Shown: positions 25,320 to 35,493 of the stretch, piece after piece
Layout of the letters: the number at the start of each line of letters is the position of its first letter
How positions within the stretch are numbered: the stretch's first letter is position 1
NCBI GenBank assembly: GCA_963727035.1
Contig: CAVSEY010000029.1
Location: forward strand, 186,001 to 250,000
Direction: 5' to 3'
DNA length: 64,000 nucleotides
Source of the DNA: Rhodoblastus sp963727035
Lineage (GTDB): Bacteria; Pseudomonadota; Alphaproteobacteria; Rhizobiales; Beijerinckiaceae
Program-made: the position numbers and the translations under genes
The notes under the pieces: generated by a model
What the model saw: only the letters and a program-made list of their open reading frames with translations
Told to the model about the DNA's origin: nothing
Database searches by the model: none

Positions 25320-27726
25320 TCAGCTGGTGACGCTGGACGCCACCCTGGTCTGCAGATCGGCCTGAACCTCGATCGCGATGCGGCTCGGCGCCTCCAGCAT
25401 GCCGTCGAATTTCAGCACCGGCAAAGTCGCGATATGTTCGGCGAGCCTTTCGGTCTGGAAGGCGACCGAGCGCGGGTTGAAGGGATCGAGCAGGGCCATG
25501 TCGCGCAGGGGATTGGGCGCGACGCCCACGATATAGCGCGAGCGATAGGTGATCTGGGAATCGATCAGTTCGAGCAGCACGTCGAAATCGGAGGCCTGGG
25601 CCTGCTCCATGCCGAAGAACCGCACGTAGGCGCAGGTGTTGACGCTGCGCTCCAGCCGCCGGCCCATTTCCAGAAAACGCCAGCCGGCGACGCGGTTCAT
25701 GTTCTCCTGCGCGAGGCCGGAGATGCTCGCCACCGCCTGCAAGGCCTTGTCCGTCAACTCCAAAATCTCCGGCTCGTCGAGCGGCGCGCGGCCGTCTTCG
25801 AGTTTCTGGCTGAGATCGACGATGATGCGCCAGGCGTCGCTCGACAGGCGCTCGCGAATGGTGGAGGCCGTGCGCTGGGAGGCGCGGGCGAGCGCGACCG
25901 CCGAGCCGTTCTCGTCCACATTGAACATGGCGGCGTTGAGAAAAGCCTGCGCCGTCAGCGCGGTCTTGGGCTTGGCGGGGACCGCGCCCCAGTCGGTAAG
26001 AAATTTGCGCAGGCGCTGGATGGTCGCCGCGCCTTCCCGATAGAGGTCCTCGTTCTCGATGGCGCGGCGCGCCAGGCAGCGGACGAGACGCAGGGTCGCC
26101 TCGGCGCGTTCGATGTAGCGGCCGAGCCAGAACAGATTGTCGGCGGCGCGGCTCGGCAGGTTGCCCATGATGCGCCGGATCGAGACCGCGTCGGCGCGCG
26201 GCAGCAGGGTCGTCTGCTCGACCGGGCGGTTGGCGGCGATCCAGACGTCGGCGGTCTGCACGCCCGCGCCCATGGCGACCGCGCGAGAATCCACGCGGTC
26301 GGAAACGCGGCAGAAGCCCCCCGGCATGACGTGGAACCTGCCATCCGCCCCGACCGCGGCATAGACGCGCAGCACGAAGGGGCGCGGCTCCAGCCTGTCC
26401 TCCGTCCAGACCGGCGTGGTCGAGAGCCGGACCACCTCCTGGCCGACGAAATCCGCGCCGCGCTCGCGGATCGCGGCGGCGAGCGCGGCGCGGCGCCCTT
26501 CGCTCAGTTCGCCGGCGATGACCGAGCGGCCGAGGAAAGCGCGCGACCGCGCGCCATTGAAGGCCGGCGCGATCGCCATGTCCTGCAGGCGGTCGAGCAC
26601 ATATTCGCGCTCCGCCTCCTGCCCGCACCACCAGGTCGCGATATTGGGCAGGATCAGCTTCTCGCCGAGCAGGCGGCCGGCGAGATTGGCCATGAAGCCG
26701 AGCAGCGCGGGCGTCTCGGCGACGCCCGCGCCAATGGCGTTGGCGACCGCCACATTGCCCTCGGCGGATGGTTTCGATCAGGCCCGGCACGCCGAGCCGC
26801 GAGCCGCCTTTCAGCTCCAGCGGATCGGCGAAGTCGGAATCGATGCGCCGCCAGATCACGTCGGCGCGCTTGAGGCCGGCGATGGTGCGGATATGGACCT
26901 GGCCGTCGCGCGCGACGAGGTCGGCGCCCTCGACCAGGACGAAGCCGAGATAGCGGGCGAGATAGGCCTGTTCGTAATAGGTCTCGCTGTAGGGGCCGGG
27001 CGTATGCAGGCAGATGCGCGGATCGGAGCGGTTGGCCAAAGCGGCGAGGCCGGCCTGGAATTCCTGGAAGAAGGGCGCGAGGCGCCGCACGTTCAACTCG
27101 CGATAGATGTTCTGGAAGGCGCGCGACAGGTTGAGGCGGCTTTCCAGCGCATAGCCCAGGCCCGACGGCGCCTGGGCGCGATCGTTCAAGATCCACCATT
27201 GGCCGTCCGGCCCGCGGCCGATATCGGCGGCGTAAAGGCTCAAATATCGGCCGCCGGGCGGGCGCACGCCGATCATCGGATGGAGGAAATCGGCGCTGCC
27301 GGTCACCGCCGCGGCGGGCAGCACGCCGCCGGAGATCAGTTCGGCCTTGCCGTAAAGATCGGCGAGCAGGCTCTCGAAAACTTCGGCGCGCTGGGTGACG
27401 CCGGCTTCGATCACCGCCCAGTCCTGCTCGGAGATCAGCAGCGGCAGATGGCTGAGCGGCCAGGCGCGGTCCACCGTTTCGCCATAGGCGCGATAGGAGA
27501 CGCCCTGTTCGCGGATATTGCGCTCGACGGTCTCGAAACGCCGCGCGACATCCTCGCCGCCAAGCTCCGCGAGCTTGGCGAAAAACTCCAGCCAATGGCC
27601 GCGCGGGCGTCCGTCGGCGCCGATGAACTCGTCCGGAACGCCGACGAGCGGCCGATAGGCCGCGGTCATCTCCACCAGTCTTTTCGCCTTGGCTTTCGCC
27701 GCGCTCACCGGCGTCGGTCCAGGCAT
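25320..27726 (-). CDS. Circularly permuted ATP-grasp fused to an alpha-E domain, one frameshift
   Basis: About 800 residues. N-terminal part: DUF404/407-type circularly permuted ATP-grasp, with RAWPLSHLPLLISEQDW, LSLYAADIGRGPDGQWWIL and CLHTPGPYSETYYEQAYLAR. C-terminal part from about residue 490: an alpha-E (DUF403) domain with NLPSRAADNLFWLGRYIERA and LDPFNPRSVAFQTERLAEH. The two frames meet at CCC 26758-26760; deleting one base restores LIETIRRGNVAVANAIGAG. The family is predicted to be an amide/peptide ligase using ATP. First gene of the minus-strand operon, divergent from a second ATP-grasp gene. Confidence 0.85.
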
Positions 27727-28184
27727 CGCTCCCCCTGATTGCGCTCCACCGGCGGCGAATTCCGGCTGTCGGCGCGCAGGATGATAACGGTTGGCCGCAA
27801 AAATCCAGAATTAAAAAGCAGCGCTCCAGCCCATATTTTTAGCCGGCTCGACCGTTTTGACAAAGTCGCGGCCTGTCGGGCCGGCTGCCGACGCCCGACT
27901 CGGCGCAGGCCGCAAGGGCGGAAAGAAGGGTTCCGAGGCAGGGGCCGGTCGAAGGCCCGCAGGCTGCCGGACGATAGACTTTCGACCATTCGTGCTTAAT
28001 TTTTGTGCAACCTCGGCAAACTAATCGTCCATTCGCCTCTTATGGGGCGCGACGCAAAAAATTTGGGCTGTCAAATGGCGCTCGGCGGCATTTACTCTAT
28101 TCTAAAGCGCAGGCGATCCGGGCTTTCCGTCTGTCGGGACAGAGTTGGACGGCCTGCGCGCGAGCGCTGCGGAGACTGCCGGAC
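27727..28184. other. 458-bp divergent control region of the two ATP-grasp operons
   Basis: No credible gene. It separates the two divergently transcribed halves of the ATP-grasp/alpha-E/transglutaminase cluster and must carry both promoters. AT-rich patches occur at 27795-27845 and 27995-28080. No clear palindrome or standard promoter pair was found by eye. Confidence 0.4.
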
Positions 28185-29661
28185 ATGACTTTCCAAAAGG
28201 CGATCGAGCCGATGACCGCGCCCTGTTTCGACGAAATGAATGGCGCAGAATTCGGGCGCCACGAGGCGCCGCGCGCGCTTTACAGCCGCATCGCGCGCTG
28301 GCTGGAAAGCTCGCCGCCCGGACTGCTCGATTCCCGCCGCCAGCAGGCGGAATTGCTGTTCCGCCGCATCGGCATCACCTTCGCCGTCTATGGCGACAAG
28401 GAGGCCGCCGAGCGGCTGATCCCCTTCGATATCATTCCCCGCCTGCTCGGCCACGACGAATGGCGGCGGCTCGAGGCCGGGCTGATCCAGCGCGTCAAGG
28501 CGCTGAACATGTTCCTGACCGATGTCTATGGCGCGCAGGAAATCATCCGCGCCGGCCTCGTGCCGGAGGACCTGGTGTTCCGCAATCCGGCCTATCGCCC
28601 GGAAATGCAGGGCCGCCGCGTCCCGCACGACATCTGGACCCATATCGCCGGCATCGACGTCATCCGCCTGGACGACCAGGATTTCTATGTCCTGGAGGAC
28701 AATTGCCGCACGCCCTCCGGCGTCTCCTACATGCTCGAGAACCGCGAGATGATGATCCGGCTCGCGCCGGATCTCTTCGCCGATCATCGTGTCCTGCCGG
28801 TCGAGAATTATCCCGACGCGCTGCTCGCCTCGCTGCGCTCGGTCGCGCCGCCCCATTGCCCGGGCGAGCCCAGTATCGTGGTGCTGACGCCCGGCCAGTA
28901 CAATTCGGCCTATTACGAACATTCCTTCCTTGCCGACAAGCTCGGCGTGGAACTGGTCGAAGGCCGCGACCTCGTGGTCACGGACGACGTGGTCTATATG
29001 AGGACCACCGAAGGGCTGAAAAGGGTGGACGTGATCTATCGCCGGGTGGACGACGATTTCATCGATCCGCTGGCGTTCCGCCCCAATTCCGCGCTCGGCG
29101 CGGCGGGGCTCATGGGCGCCTATCTCGCCGGCAATGTCACGCTCGCCAACGCCATCGGCGCGGGCGTCGCCGACGACAAGGCGATCTATACTTACATGCC
29201 GGAGATCATCCGCTTCTATCTCGGCGAGGAGCCGAAGCTCAAGAATGTCGCGACCTGGCGCTGCCGCGAGCCGGACGCGTTGAAATATGTGCTCGACCAC
29301 CTGTCCGAACTGGTGGTCAAGGAGGTCAACGGCTCCGGGGGCTATGGCATGCTGGTCGGGACCCCACGCGAGCAAGGAGCAGATCGAGGTCTTCCGCCGG
29401 AAACTCAAGGCCGCGCCGGAAGGCTTCATCGCCCAGCCGACCCTGTCGCTTTCGACCTGCCCGACCTCGTTTTCCAACGGCGTCGCGCCGCGCCACGTCG
29501 ATCTTCGGCCTTTCGTGCTTTCGGGCGCCGATGGCGTGCGCATCGTGCCCGGCGGCCTCACCCGCGTCGCGCTCAAGGAGGGCTCGCTGGTGGTCAATTC
29601 GAGCCAGGGCGGCGGCACCAAGGACACCTGGGTTCTTGAGACCGACGCCGCCACGCACTGA
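28185..29661 (+). CDS. Circularly permuted ATP-grasp protein (COG2308-like), one frameshift
   Basis: About 490 residues. Conserved blocks: RIGITFAVYGDKEAAERLIP, RVPHDIWTHIAGIDVIRLDD, VLEDNCRTPSGVSYMLENRE (acid and Arg of the active site), LTPGQYNSAYYEHSFLADKL and the GGYGMLVG loop. After this loop the frame is lost; the family continuation PHASKEQIEVFRRKL runs in the next frame to 29661 with CPTSFSNGVAPRHVDLRPFV and VVNSSQGGGTKDTWVL. One extra base near 29362 explains it. The start is the ATG at 28185, or 28212. Followed by a stand-alone alpha-E protein and a transglutaminase homologue in the same direction, mirroring the minus-strand operon. Confidence 0.87.
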
Positions 29662-29704
29662 AGCCGGAACGTAAGCCCCGCAGCCTTTTCGCCTGAGACC
29701 GCCC

Positions 29705-30664
29705 ATGCTCGCCCGCACCGCCGACAATCTCTTCTGGGTCTCGCGCTATCTGGAGCGCGCCGATTTCCTCGCCCGCCTGATCGAGGCCTCCAGCCGCATC
29801 GCGGCCCTGCCCACGGCCTATGCCGCGGCGCAGGACGAGTGGAAAAGCGTGCTGATGTCCTCCGGCGCCGACGAGACCTTTTTCGACCATTTCGACACCG
29901 CGGACGAGGCCAATGTCGTCGCCTATCTCGCTTTCGACGAGCGCAATCTGTCGAGCATCCGCAATTGCATCGAATTCGCGCGCACCAACGCCCGCGCGGT
30001 GCGCACGGCGCTCACCGTCGAAATGTGGGAGGGGATCAACAGCGCCTGGCTGGAGCTGAAGAAATTCGAGGCGGCGCATGAAGAACACGGCCGCATCGAC
30101 CGCGAGGAGATGATCGGCTTCCTCGATTACGTCAAGACCACGTCGAGCCTCTATGACGGCTCGGGCTATCGCTCCATGCTGCGCAACGACGCCTATTATT
30201 TCTCGCGGCTCGGCGTCTATGTCGAACGCGCCGACAACACCGCCCGCGTGCTCGACGTGAAATATCACGTCCTGCTGCCCGAGCAGGAGACGGTCGGCGG
30301 CACGGTCGATTATTTCCAGTGGTCGGCGATCCTGCGCTCGGTTTCGGCGCACACCGCCTATCATTGGGTCTATCGCGAGAGCATCAAGCCGTGGAATGTC
30401 GCGGACCTCCTGATCCTGCGCCCGGAAATGCCGCGCTCGCTCATCGCCTGCTACGACAATATCGTGCGCTTCCTCGACGCCATAGCGGCCCAGTATGGCC
30501 GCCAGGGCGCCTCCCAGCGCCACGCCCGCAACGTGAAGCGCCGGCTGGAGGGCGCCTCGATCGGCGAGGTCTTCCAGTCCGGCCTCCACGAATTCGTGGA
30601 CGAGTTCGTGAACGAGAACAACCGGCTCGGTTCGGAAATCACCGAGCAATATCTGATCGGATAG
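29705..30664 (+). CDS. Alpha-E domain protein (DUF403, COG2307)
   Basis: 319 residues, all alpha-helical. The start MLARTADNLFWVSRYLERAD is the family signature; further on come RNDAYYFSRLGVYVERADNT, AYHWVYRESIKPWNVADLLI and a C-terminal NENNRLGSEITEQYL. It is the stand-alone version of the domain fused to the ATP-grasp enzyme at 25320-27726. It probably forms a complex with the ATP-grasp protein encoded 43 bp upstream. No catalytic role is established. Confidence 0.92.
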   Translation: MLARTADNLFWVSRYLERADFLARLIEASSRIAALPTAYAAAQDEWKSVLMSSGADETFFDHFDTADEANVVAYLAFDERNLSSIRNCIEFARTNARAVRTALTVEMWEGINSAWLELKKFEAAHEEHGRIDREEMIGFLDYVKTTSSLYDGSGYRSMLRNDAYYFSRLGVYVERADNTARVLDVKYHVLLPEQETVGGTVDYFQWSAILRSVSAHTAYHWVYRESIKPWNVADLLILRPEMPRSLIACYDNIVRFLDAIAAQYGRQGASQRHARNVKRRLEGASIGEVFQSGLHEFVDEFVNENNRLGSEITEQYLIG

Positions 30665-30698
30665 ACTTCCGCTTCCGTTTCGGGGAAAATTCCGCTCC

Positions 30699-31532
30699 AT
30701 GCGCGCTTCAATTCAATTTCGGCTCCATGTCGCCTATGCCGAGCCGGTTCGCGGCCTGAACCAGATTCTGCGGCTCACGCCGCGCGGCTTCGACAGCCAG
30801 GAGGTCAGGGACTGGCAGGTCGACGTGCTGCCGGACGCCACTCTGCGGCGCGGCGAGGACGCCTTCGGCAATATCGTCCACGCCTGTTCGCACGACGGCC
30901 CGCTCGACAGCGTGACGGTCACGGCGGAAGGCGTCGTCGAAACCCATGACGCCGCCGGCGTCCTGCGCGGACTGGCCGAAAAATTCCCGCTCGACGTCTT
31001 CCTGCGCGATGCGCCGCCGACGCACGCCGACGAGGAACTCGCCGCCTTTGCGCGCGACGCGATGGCCAATGAAGACGATCCGCTCGGGCGCATGCATCTT
31101 CTGATGGGCGCGCTGCACAAGACCCTGGCCTTCGCGCCGGGCGAGACCGAGGCCCCGCGGCCGGCGGCTGAGGTTTTCAAGGCGCGCGCCGGTTCGGCGC
31201 GCGAACTGGCGCAGGTCTTTGTCGCGGCGGCGCGGGACTTAAGCGTTCCGGCGCGCTTCGTTTCCGGCTTCTACCTCGGCGCCGACGAGGTGGGCGAGGC
31301 AGGCCCGCATCACGCCTGGGCGGAAGCCTTCGTCGATCCGATCGGCTGGATCGGCTTCGATCCCGCGGTCGGCTTTTGTCCGCGCGATCAGCATCTGCGC
31401 CTTGCCACAGGGCTCGATTATTTCGCCGCGGCGCCGCGGCGCGCCGTCGGCCTCACCGCCGCCCGCGAGGAAAAGCGCGTCGCCCTGACCGTGGACGCCG
31501 GCCGCCAGGCGAGCTGGCAGACCCAGCAATGA
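30699..31532 (+). CDS. Transglutaminase-like protein lacking the catalytic cysteine
   Basis: 277 residues, N-terminal beta domain plus transglutaminase core. The histidine (PHHAWAEAFVDPIGWIGF) and aspartate (FDPAVGFCPRDQHLRLATGL) are present. The position that is Cys in the neighbour's GVCQDFAH reads GSARELAQ, so the nucleophile is Ala. Flanking ARDLSVPARFVSGFYLG aligns without gaps, so this is not an alignment shift. It may be a noncatalytic binding subunit, or the Cys may have been lost. Third gene of the plus-strand ATP-grasp/alpha-E operon, 34 bp after the alpha-E gene. Confidence 0.88.
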   Translation: MRASIQFRLHVAYAEPVRGLNQILRLTPRGFDSQEVRDWQVDVLPDATLRRGEDAFGNIVHACSHDGPLDSVTVTAEGVVETHDAAGVLRGLAEKFPLDVFLRDAPPTHADEELAAFARDAMANEDDPLGRMHLLMGALHKTLAFAPGETEAPRPAAEVFKARAGSARELAQVFVAAARDLSVPARFVSGFYLGADEVGEAGPHHAWAEAFVDPIGWIGFDPAVGFCPRDQHLRLATGLDYFAAAPRRAVGLTAAREEKRVALTVDAGRQASWQTQQ

Positions 31533-31562
31533 AAACGGCCGATCCGCCGCCTTCACGCCTTT

Positions 31563-31662
31563 AGAGCGCGTTCGGAAATCACGGAATCGAACGCGCCCTG
31601 TTGTTTCATTGTCTTGACGCATATTCTGGTCTGAAAAGTCGATCAACTTTTCGGGAATATGC
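31563..31662. repeat. 100-bp element of two palindromes between convergent genes
   Basis: First hairpin: GCGCGTTCG (31566-31574) with CGAACGCGC (31588-31596). Second: GCATATTC (31619-31626) with GAATATGC (31655-31662), itself enclosing GAAAAGT (31633-31639) with ACTTTTC (31646-31652). It fills the gap between the transglutaminase homologue and the convergent SDR stop at 31664. It resembles palindromic intergenic elements dispersed in Rhizobiales genomes and probably also acts as a two-way terminator. Confidence 0.75.
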
Positions 31663-31663
31663 T

Positions 31664-32509
31664 CTACCCGTTGGTGGAAAAACCCGGATAGAGCGTCATG
31701 CCGCCATCGACGAAAATGGTCGATCCGACGATATAGTCGGTATGGTCCGACGCCAGCCAGACCGCGACATGGCCGATGTCCTCCGGCTCGCCGATGCGGC
31801 CATAGGGGACGAGCTCCATCAGCTTGTCATAGGCGTCCTGCGTGTCCCACGCCGAGGTGTTGATCGGCGTGCGGATCGCGCCCGGCGCGATGGAGTTGAC
31901 GCGGATGCGATGCGGCGCGCATTCCTGGGCGAGGCTTTCCATCAATTGCATGATCCCGCCTTTCGACGAGGCGTAATTGACATGGCCCGCCCAGGGGATC
32001 GTCTGGTGGACCGAACTCATGCAGATGATCTTGCCGGCGGAGCGCGAGATTTCGGGCCTGACGCCGCGGCGCTTGAACTCGCGGATCGCCTCGCGGGCGC
32101 AGAGGAATTGCCCGGTGAGGTTGACGCCGATCACCTTGTTCCATTGCTCCAGCGTCATCGCGTCGATCGAGGAATCGCGTTGCAGGCCGGCGTTGGCGAC
32201 GACGATGTCGAGCGTGCCGAAATCGGCGATCGCCTGTTTGAACATGGCATCGACCTCGCCCTCGTCGGCGACGTCGGCCTTGTAGGCGGCGGCTTTCACG
32301 CCCGCCTTTTTCAAGCCTTCCACGACTTCATTGGCTTCGTCGTCGCCGACGACATAATTGATCGCGACATCCGCGCCGGCGTCGGCGAAGGCGAAGGCGA
32401 CCGCCTTGCCGATGCCCGAATTGGCGCCGGTGACGAGCGCCTTCTGGCCGGCGAGCAGCTTGGGAAGCTTCGGCAGCGGCGGCGCCTGGGTCGTCGATGA
32501 GGAATTCAT
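31664..32509 (-). CDS. SDR-family oxidoreductase (glucose-1-dehydrogenase-like)
   Basis: 281 residues, classical short-chain dehydrogenase: ALVTGANSGIGKAVAFAFAD (TGxxxGxG cofactor motif), NAG in VVANAGLQRDSS, catalytic Ser in ICMSSVHQTIPW and YASSK with Tyr-Lys, then IAPGAIRTPINT. A Pro/Lys-rich N-terminal extension of about 20 residues is typical of the YhdF/YhxD-like subgroup. The substrate is unknown, a sugar or alcohol. Upstream is a large glycosidase gene on the same strand, 63 bp away. Confidence 0.9.
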   Translation of the reverse strand: MNSSSTTQAPPLPKLPKLLAGQKALVTGANSGIGKAVAFAFADAGADVAINYVVGDDEANEVVEGLKKAGVKAAAYKADVADEGEVDAMFKQAIADFGTLDIVVANAGLQRDSSIDAMTLEQWNKVIGVNLTGQFLCAREAIREFKRRGVRPEISRSAGKIICMSSVHQTIPWAGHVNYASSKGGIMQLMESLAQECAPHRIRVNSIAPGAIRTPINTSAWDTQDAYDKLMELVPYGRIGEPEDIGHVAVWLASDHTDYIVGSTIFVDGGMTLYPGFSTNG

Positions 32510-32572
32510 GAATGGGCCTCCTGAGGCTTGTGTTGGCGGATTGAAGCAGGCTTCGTTGCCGGGCTCGACTGT

Positions 32573-35339
32573 TCAGGCGTCCGGGTCTGCGGTTTTCGTC
32601 GTGGTCAGGCGCGCGTTGGTCGCCGAGGCCGGCTCGGCCCGCGCGCCGCTGCCCCGGGCGAGCGGGGCGAACAGCACGGCGGCCAGTCCGGTCCAGCCGG
32701 TCTGGTGCGACGCGCCAAGGCCGCGTCCGTTGTCGCCATGGAAATATTCGTAGAAAAGATTCAGGTCGCGGAACGCCGGATCCTCGTCGAAACGCGGATA
32801 GGCGCGCTGGTAGGGCCGCTTGCCGTCGGCGCCGCGCAGGAACAGGGCTTGCAGGCGGCGGGTCAGTTCATCGGCCGCGCCGCACAGGTCGGTGACGACG
32901 CCCGATCCGGTCGGCGCCTCGATGCGGAACTGGTCGCCGTAATAGAGGTCGAGTTTGCGCAAGGCCTGAATCAACAGGGCGTTTATCGGCATCCAGACCG
33001 GCCCGCGCCAGTTGGAATTGCCGCCGTAAATGCGGGTCCGTCCTTCGCCCGGCTCGTAATCCAGGGTGAAGGCGTGGCCGGCGAGCTCCATGGTGAACGG
33101 GTGGGCCGCGTGAATTTTCGAGACCGATCGCAGGCCATAGGGCGACAGGAACTCGTCCTCGCTCAGCGCGCGTTCGAGCGTGGCGGTCAGGCGGCGCCAG
33201 CGCAGCAGCGACAGCAGGCGGTAGCCCTTGTCGTTGGGCGCGCGCCAATCCGACACCAGCCGCGCGAGGTCGGGCCTATGTTCGAAATACCAGTCCATGC
33301 GCCGCCTGAACTGCGGCAGGCGTTTGAGGAAGTCCTCGTGCACGACCTCGGTCGCAAAGATCGGAATGAGGCCCACCACCGAGAAAATGCGGATTGGCCG
33401 CGGCTTCTGTCCGGGCAGCCGCAGCATGTCGAAATAGAACTGCTCTTCGTCGTCCCACAGGCCGTTGTCGCCGCGGTCGGGCGCGCCATGGAGCGCGGCG
33501 GCGATCTCCAGGAAATGCTCGAAGAATTTTGTCGCGAGGTCTTCATAGACGGGATTGACCAGAGCGATTTCGAGCGCGATGCGCATCATCGACAGCGAAA
33601 AGGCGGCGGCCCAGGCGGTGCCGTCGCACTGGTCGAGCTGGGCGTCGTCGGGCAGCTTCTCGCGCATGTCGAACAGGCCGATATTGTCGAGGCCCAGGAA
33701 GCCGCCCTGGAAGATGTTGCGTCCGCCGGCGTCCACGCTGTTGACCCACCAGGTAAAGTTCAGAAGCAGCTTGTGGAAGATGCGTTCGAGAAAGACGATG
33801 TCGCCGATCCCGGTCGCCTTGCGGTCGATCTCGTAGATTTGCAGTGCGGCCCAGGCGTGGACGGGCGGATTGATGTCGTTGAAATCCCATTCATAGGCGG
33901 CCAGCCGGCCGTTGGGATGCTGGCAGCGCGACTGGGTGAGGAGCGTGAGCTGGCTCTTGGCGAAGGCGGGGTCGATCAGCGCGAACGTGACGGCGTGGAA
34001 GGCGAGATCCCAGGCGGCGAACCAGGGATATTCCCAGGAATCGGGCATGGACAGGATGTCGCCGGGCTGGTCGGGATCGACGTCGCCGAGCACGAGGTGC
34101 CGCCAGTCGCTATTGCGGCCGTCGCGGCGCGCCGGCGGCGGCGGCGGGCTGGGTGGGGTCGCCCTCCAGCCAGCGCCGCACGTCATAGCCATAGTATTGC
34201 TTGCACCACAGCATGCCCGCGAAGGCCTGACGCTGCACGAGGCGCTGGTCGGCGCCGGCGACGCCCGATTGACGCGCGGCGTAGAATTCGCCGGTCTCGG
34301 CGATGCGGTCGGCGAAGCATGCGTCGAAATCGGCGAAAGGGTCGTTCTTTGCCGGCTTGCGCAGCCGCGCGCGCAGGACGGTCGAGCCGCCGGGCGCGAT
34401 CTCCAAATTCGCGTGGAAGGCCGCCTTGGTGCCGGTCCTGTCGGGATTGACGGCCTCCGCGCGGCCGCCGACGACAAAATCGTTGATCGCGTCCTTGGGA
34501 TGGCCCTGCATGGCGGCGCCATGGAGGCGCCGGGCGTTGGTTTCGTTGTCGCAGAACAGCGCGGCTTCGACGCCATCGCAGGCGAATTCGAATTCTTCGC
34601 CCTTGGCGGTGGTCAGCGCGATCCGGCCGTTGGCGCCGGCGCGCAGGACCGGCTTTTTCGCCGCGCCCGACCATGACCAGCGGTTGCGAAACCAGATGTG
34701 CGGCAGGACGTGGAGAACCGCGGCGTCAGGCCCGCGATTGGTGACGGTGACGCGCAGCAAGATGTCGTCGACGTCGGCCTTGGCGTATTCGATGAGGACG
34801 TCGAAATAGCGGTTCTCGTCGAAGACGCCGGTGTCGATCAGCTCGAATTCCGGCTGGTCGAGGCCGCGCCCGGCGTTTTTCTCGATCAGCTCTTCATAGG
34901 GAAAGGCCGCCTGCGGATATTTGTACAGCATCCGCATGTAAGCGTGGCTCGGGACGCCGTCGAGGTAATAATAAAGCTCCTTGACGTCCTCGCCGTGATT
35001 GCCCTGGGCGTTGGTGAGGCCGAACATCCGCTCCTTGAGGATGGGGTCGCGCCCGTTCCACAAGGCCAGCGCCATGCACGTCTCCAGCCGGGAATCGGCG
35101 AATCCGCCGAGCCCGTCCTCGCCCCAGCGATAGGCGCGGCTGCGCGCGTGGTCGTGCGGAAAATAGGCCCAGGCGTCGCCATCGGCCGAGTAATCCTCGC
35201 GCACCACGCCCCATTGGCGCTCGGCGAGATAGGGGCCCCAGCGCCGCCAGTCGACGCCCTCGCCGATCTGCGCCAGGCGCCGCCCCTCGGCGGTGTCGGC
35301 GCAGGCGGCGCATTCGGCGTTGGCGGTTTCCGTCTTCAT
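32573..35339 (-). CDS. Large GH63/MGH1-like glucosidase, one frameshift
   Basis: About 920 residues in two frames. N-terminal part: WRRWGPYLAERQWGVVREDY, AYMRMLYKYPQAAFPYEELI and LPHIWFRNRWSW. C-terminal (alpha/alpha)6 part: DSWEYPWFAAWDLAFHAVTF, GGNSNWRGPVWMPINALLIQ and YEYFHGDNGRGLGASHQTGW, all hallmarks of this GH63-like clade. The frames meet in a GCC repeat around 34129-34150; one extra base accounts for it. No signal peptide, so a cytoplasmic enzyme, possibly acting on glucosyl compatible solutes or glucans. Start at the ATG at 35339. The GMC oxidoreductase lies upstream on the same strand. Confidence 0.82.
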
Positions 35340-35493
35340 GGGTGGCCTGGCTGTGATCTGGCAGCGTGCTGATCGACCTCGCATTCAGCGATTCGGCGCG
35401 GGGTCGGGGCGAGAGTGGGGCGATTCGCGGGATCGTGCAAAATCGAGCCTCGCGCTGTGGACGGGGAAACGCGAACTTCGCTTTTTTTGCTCC

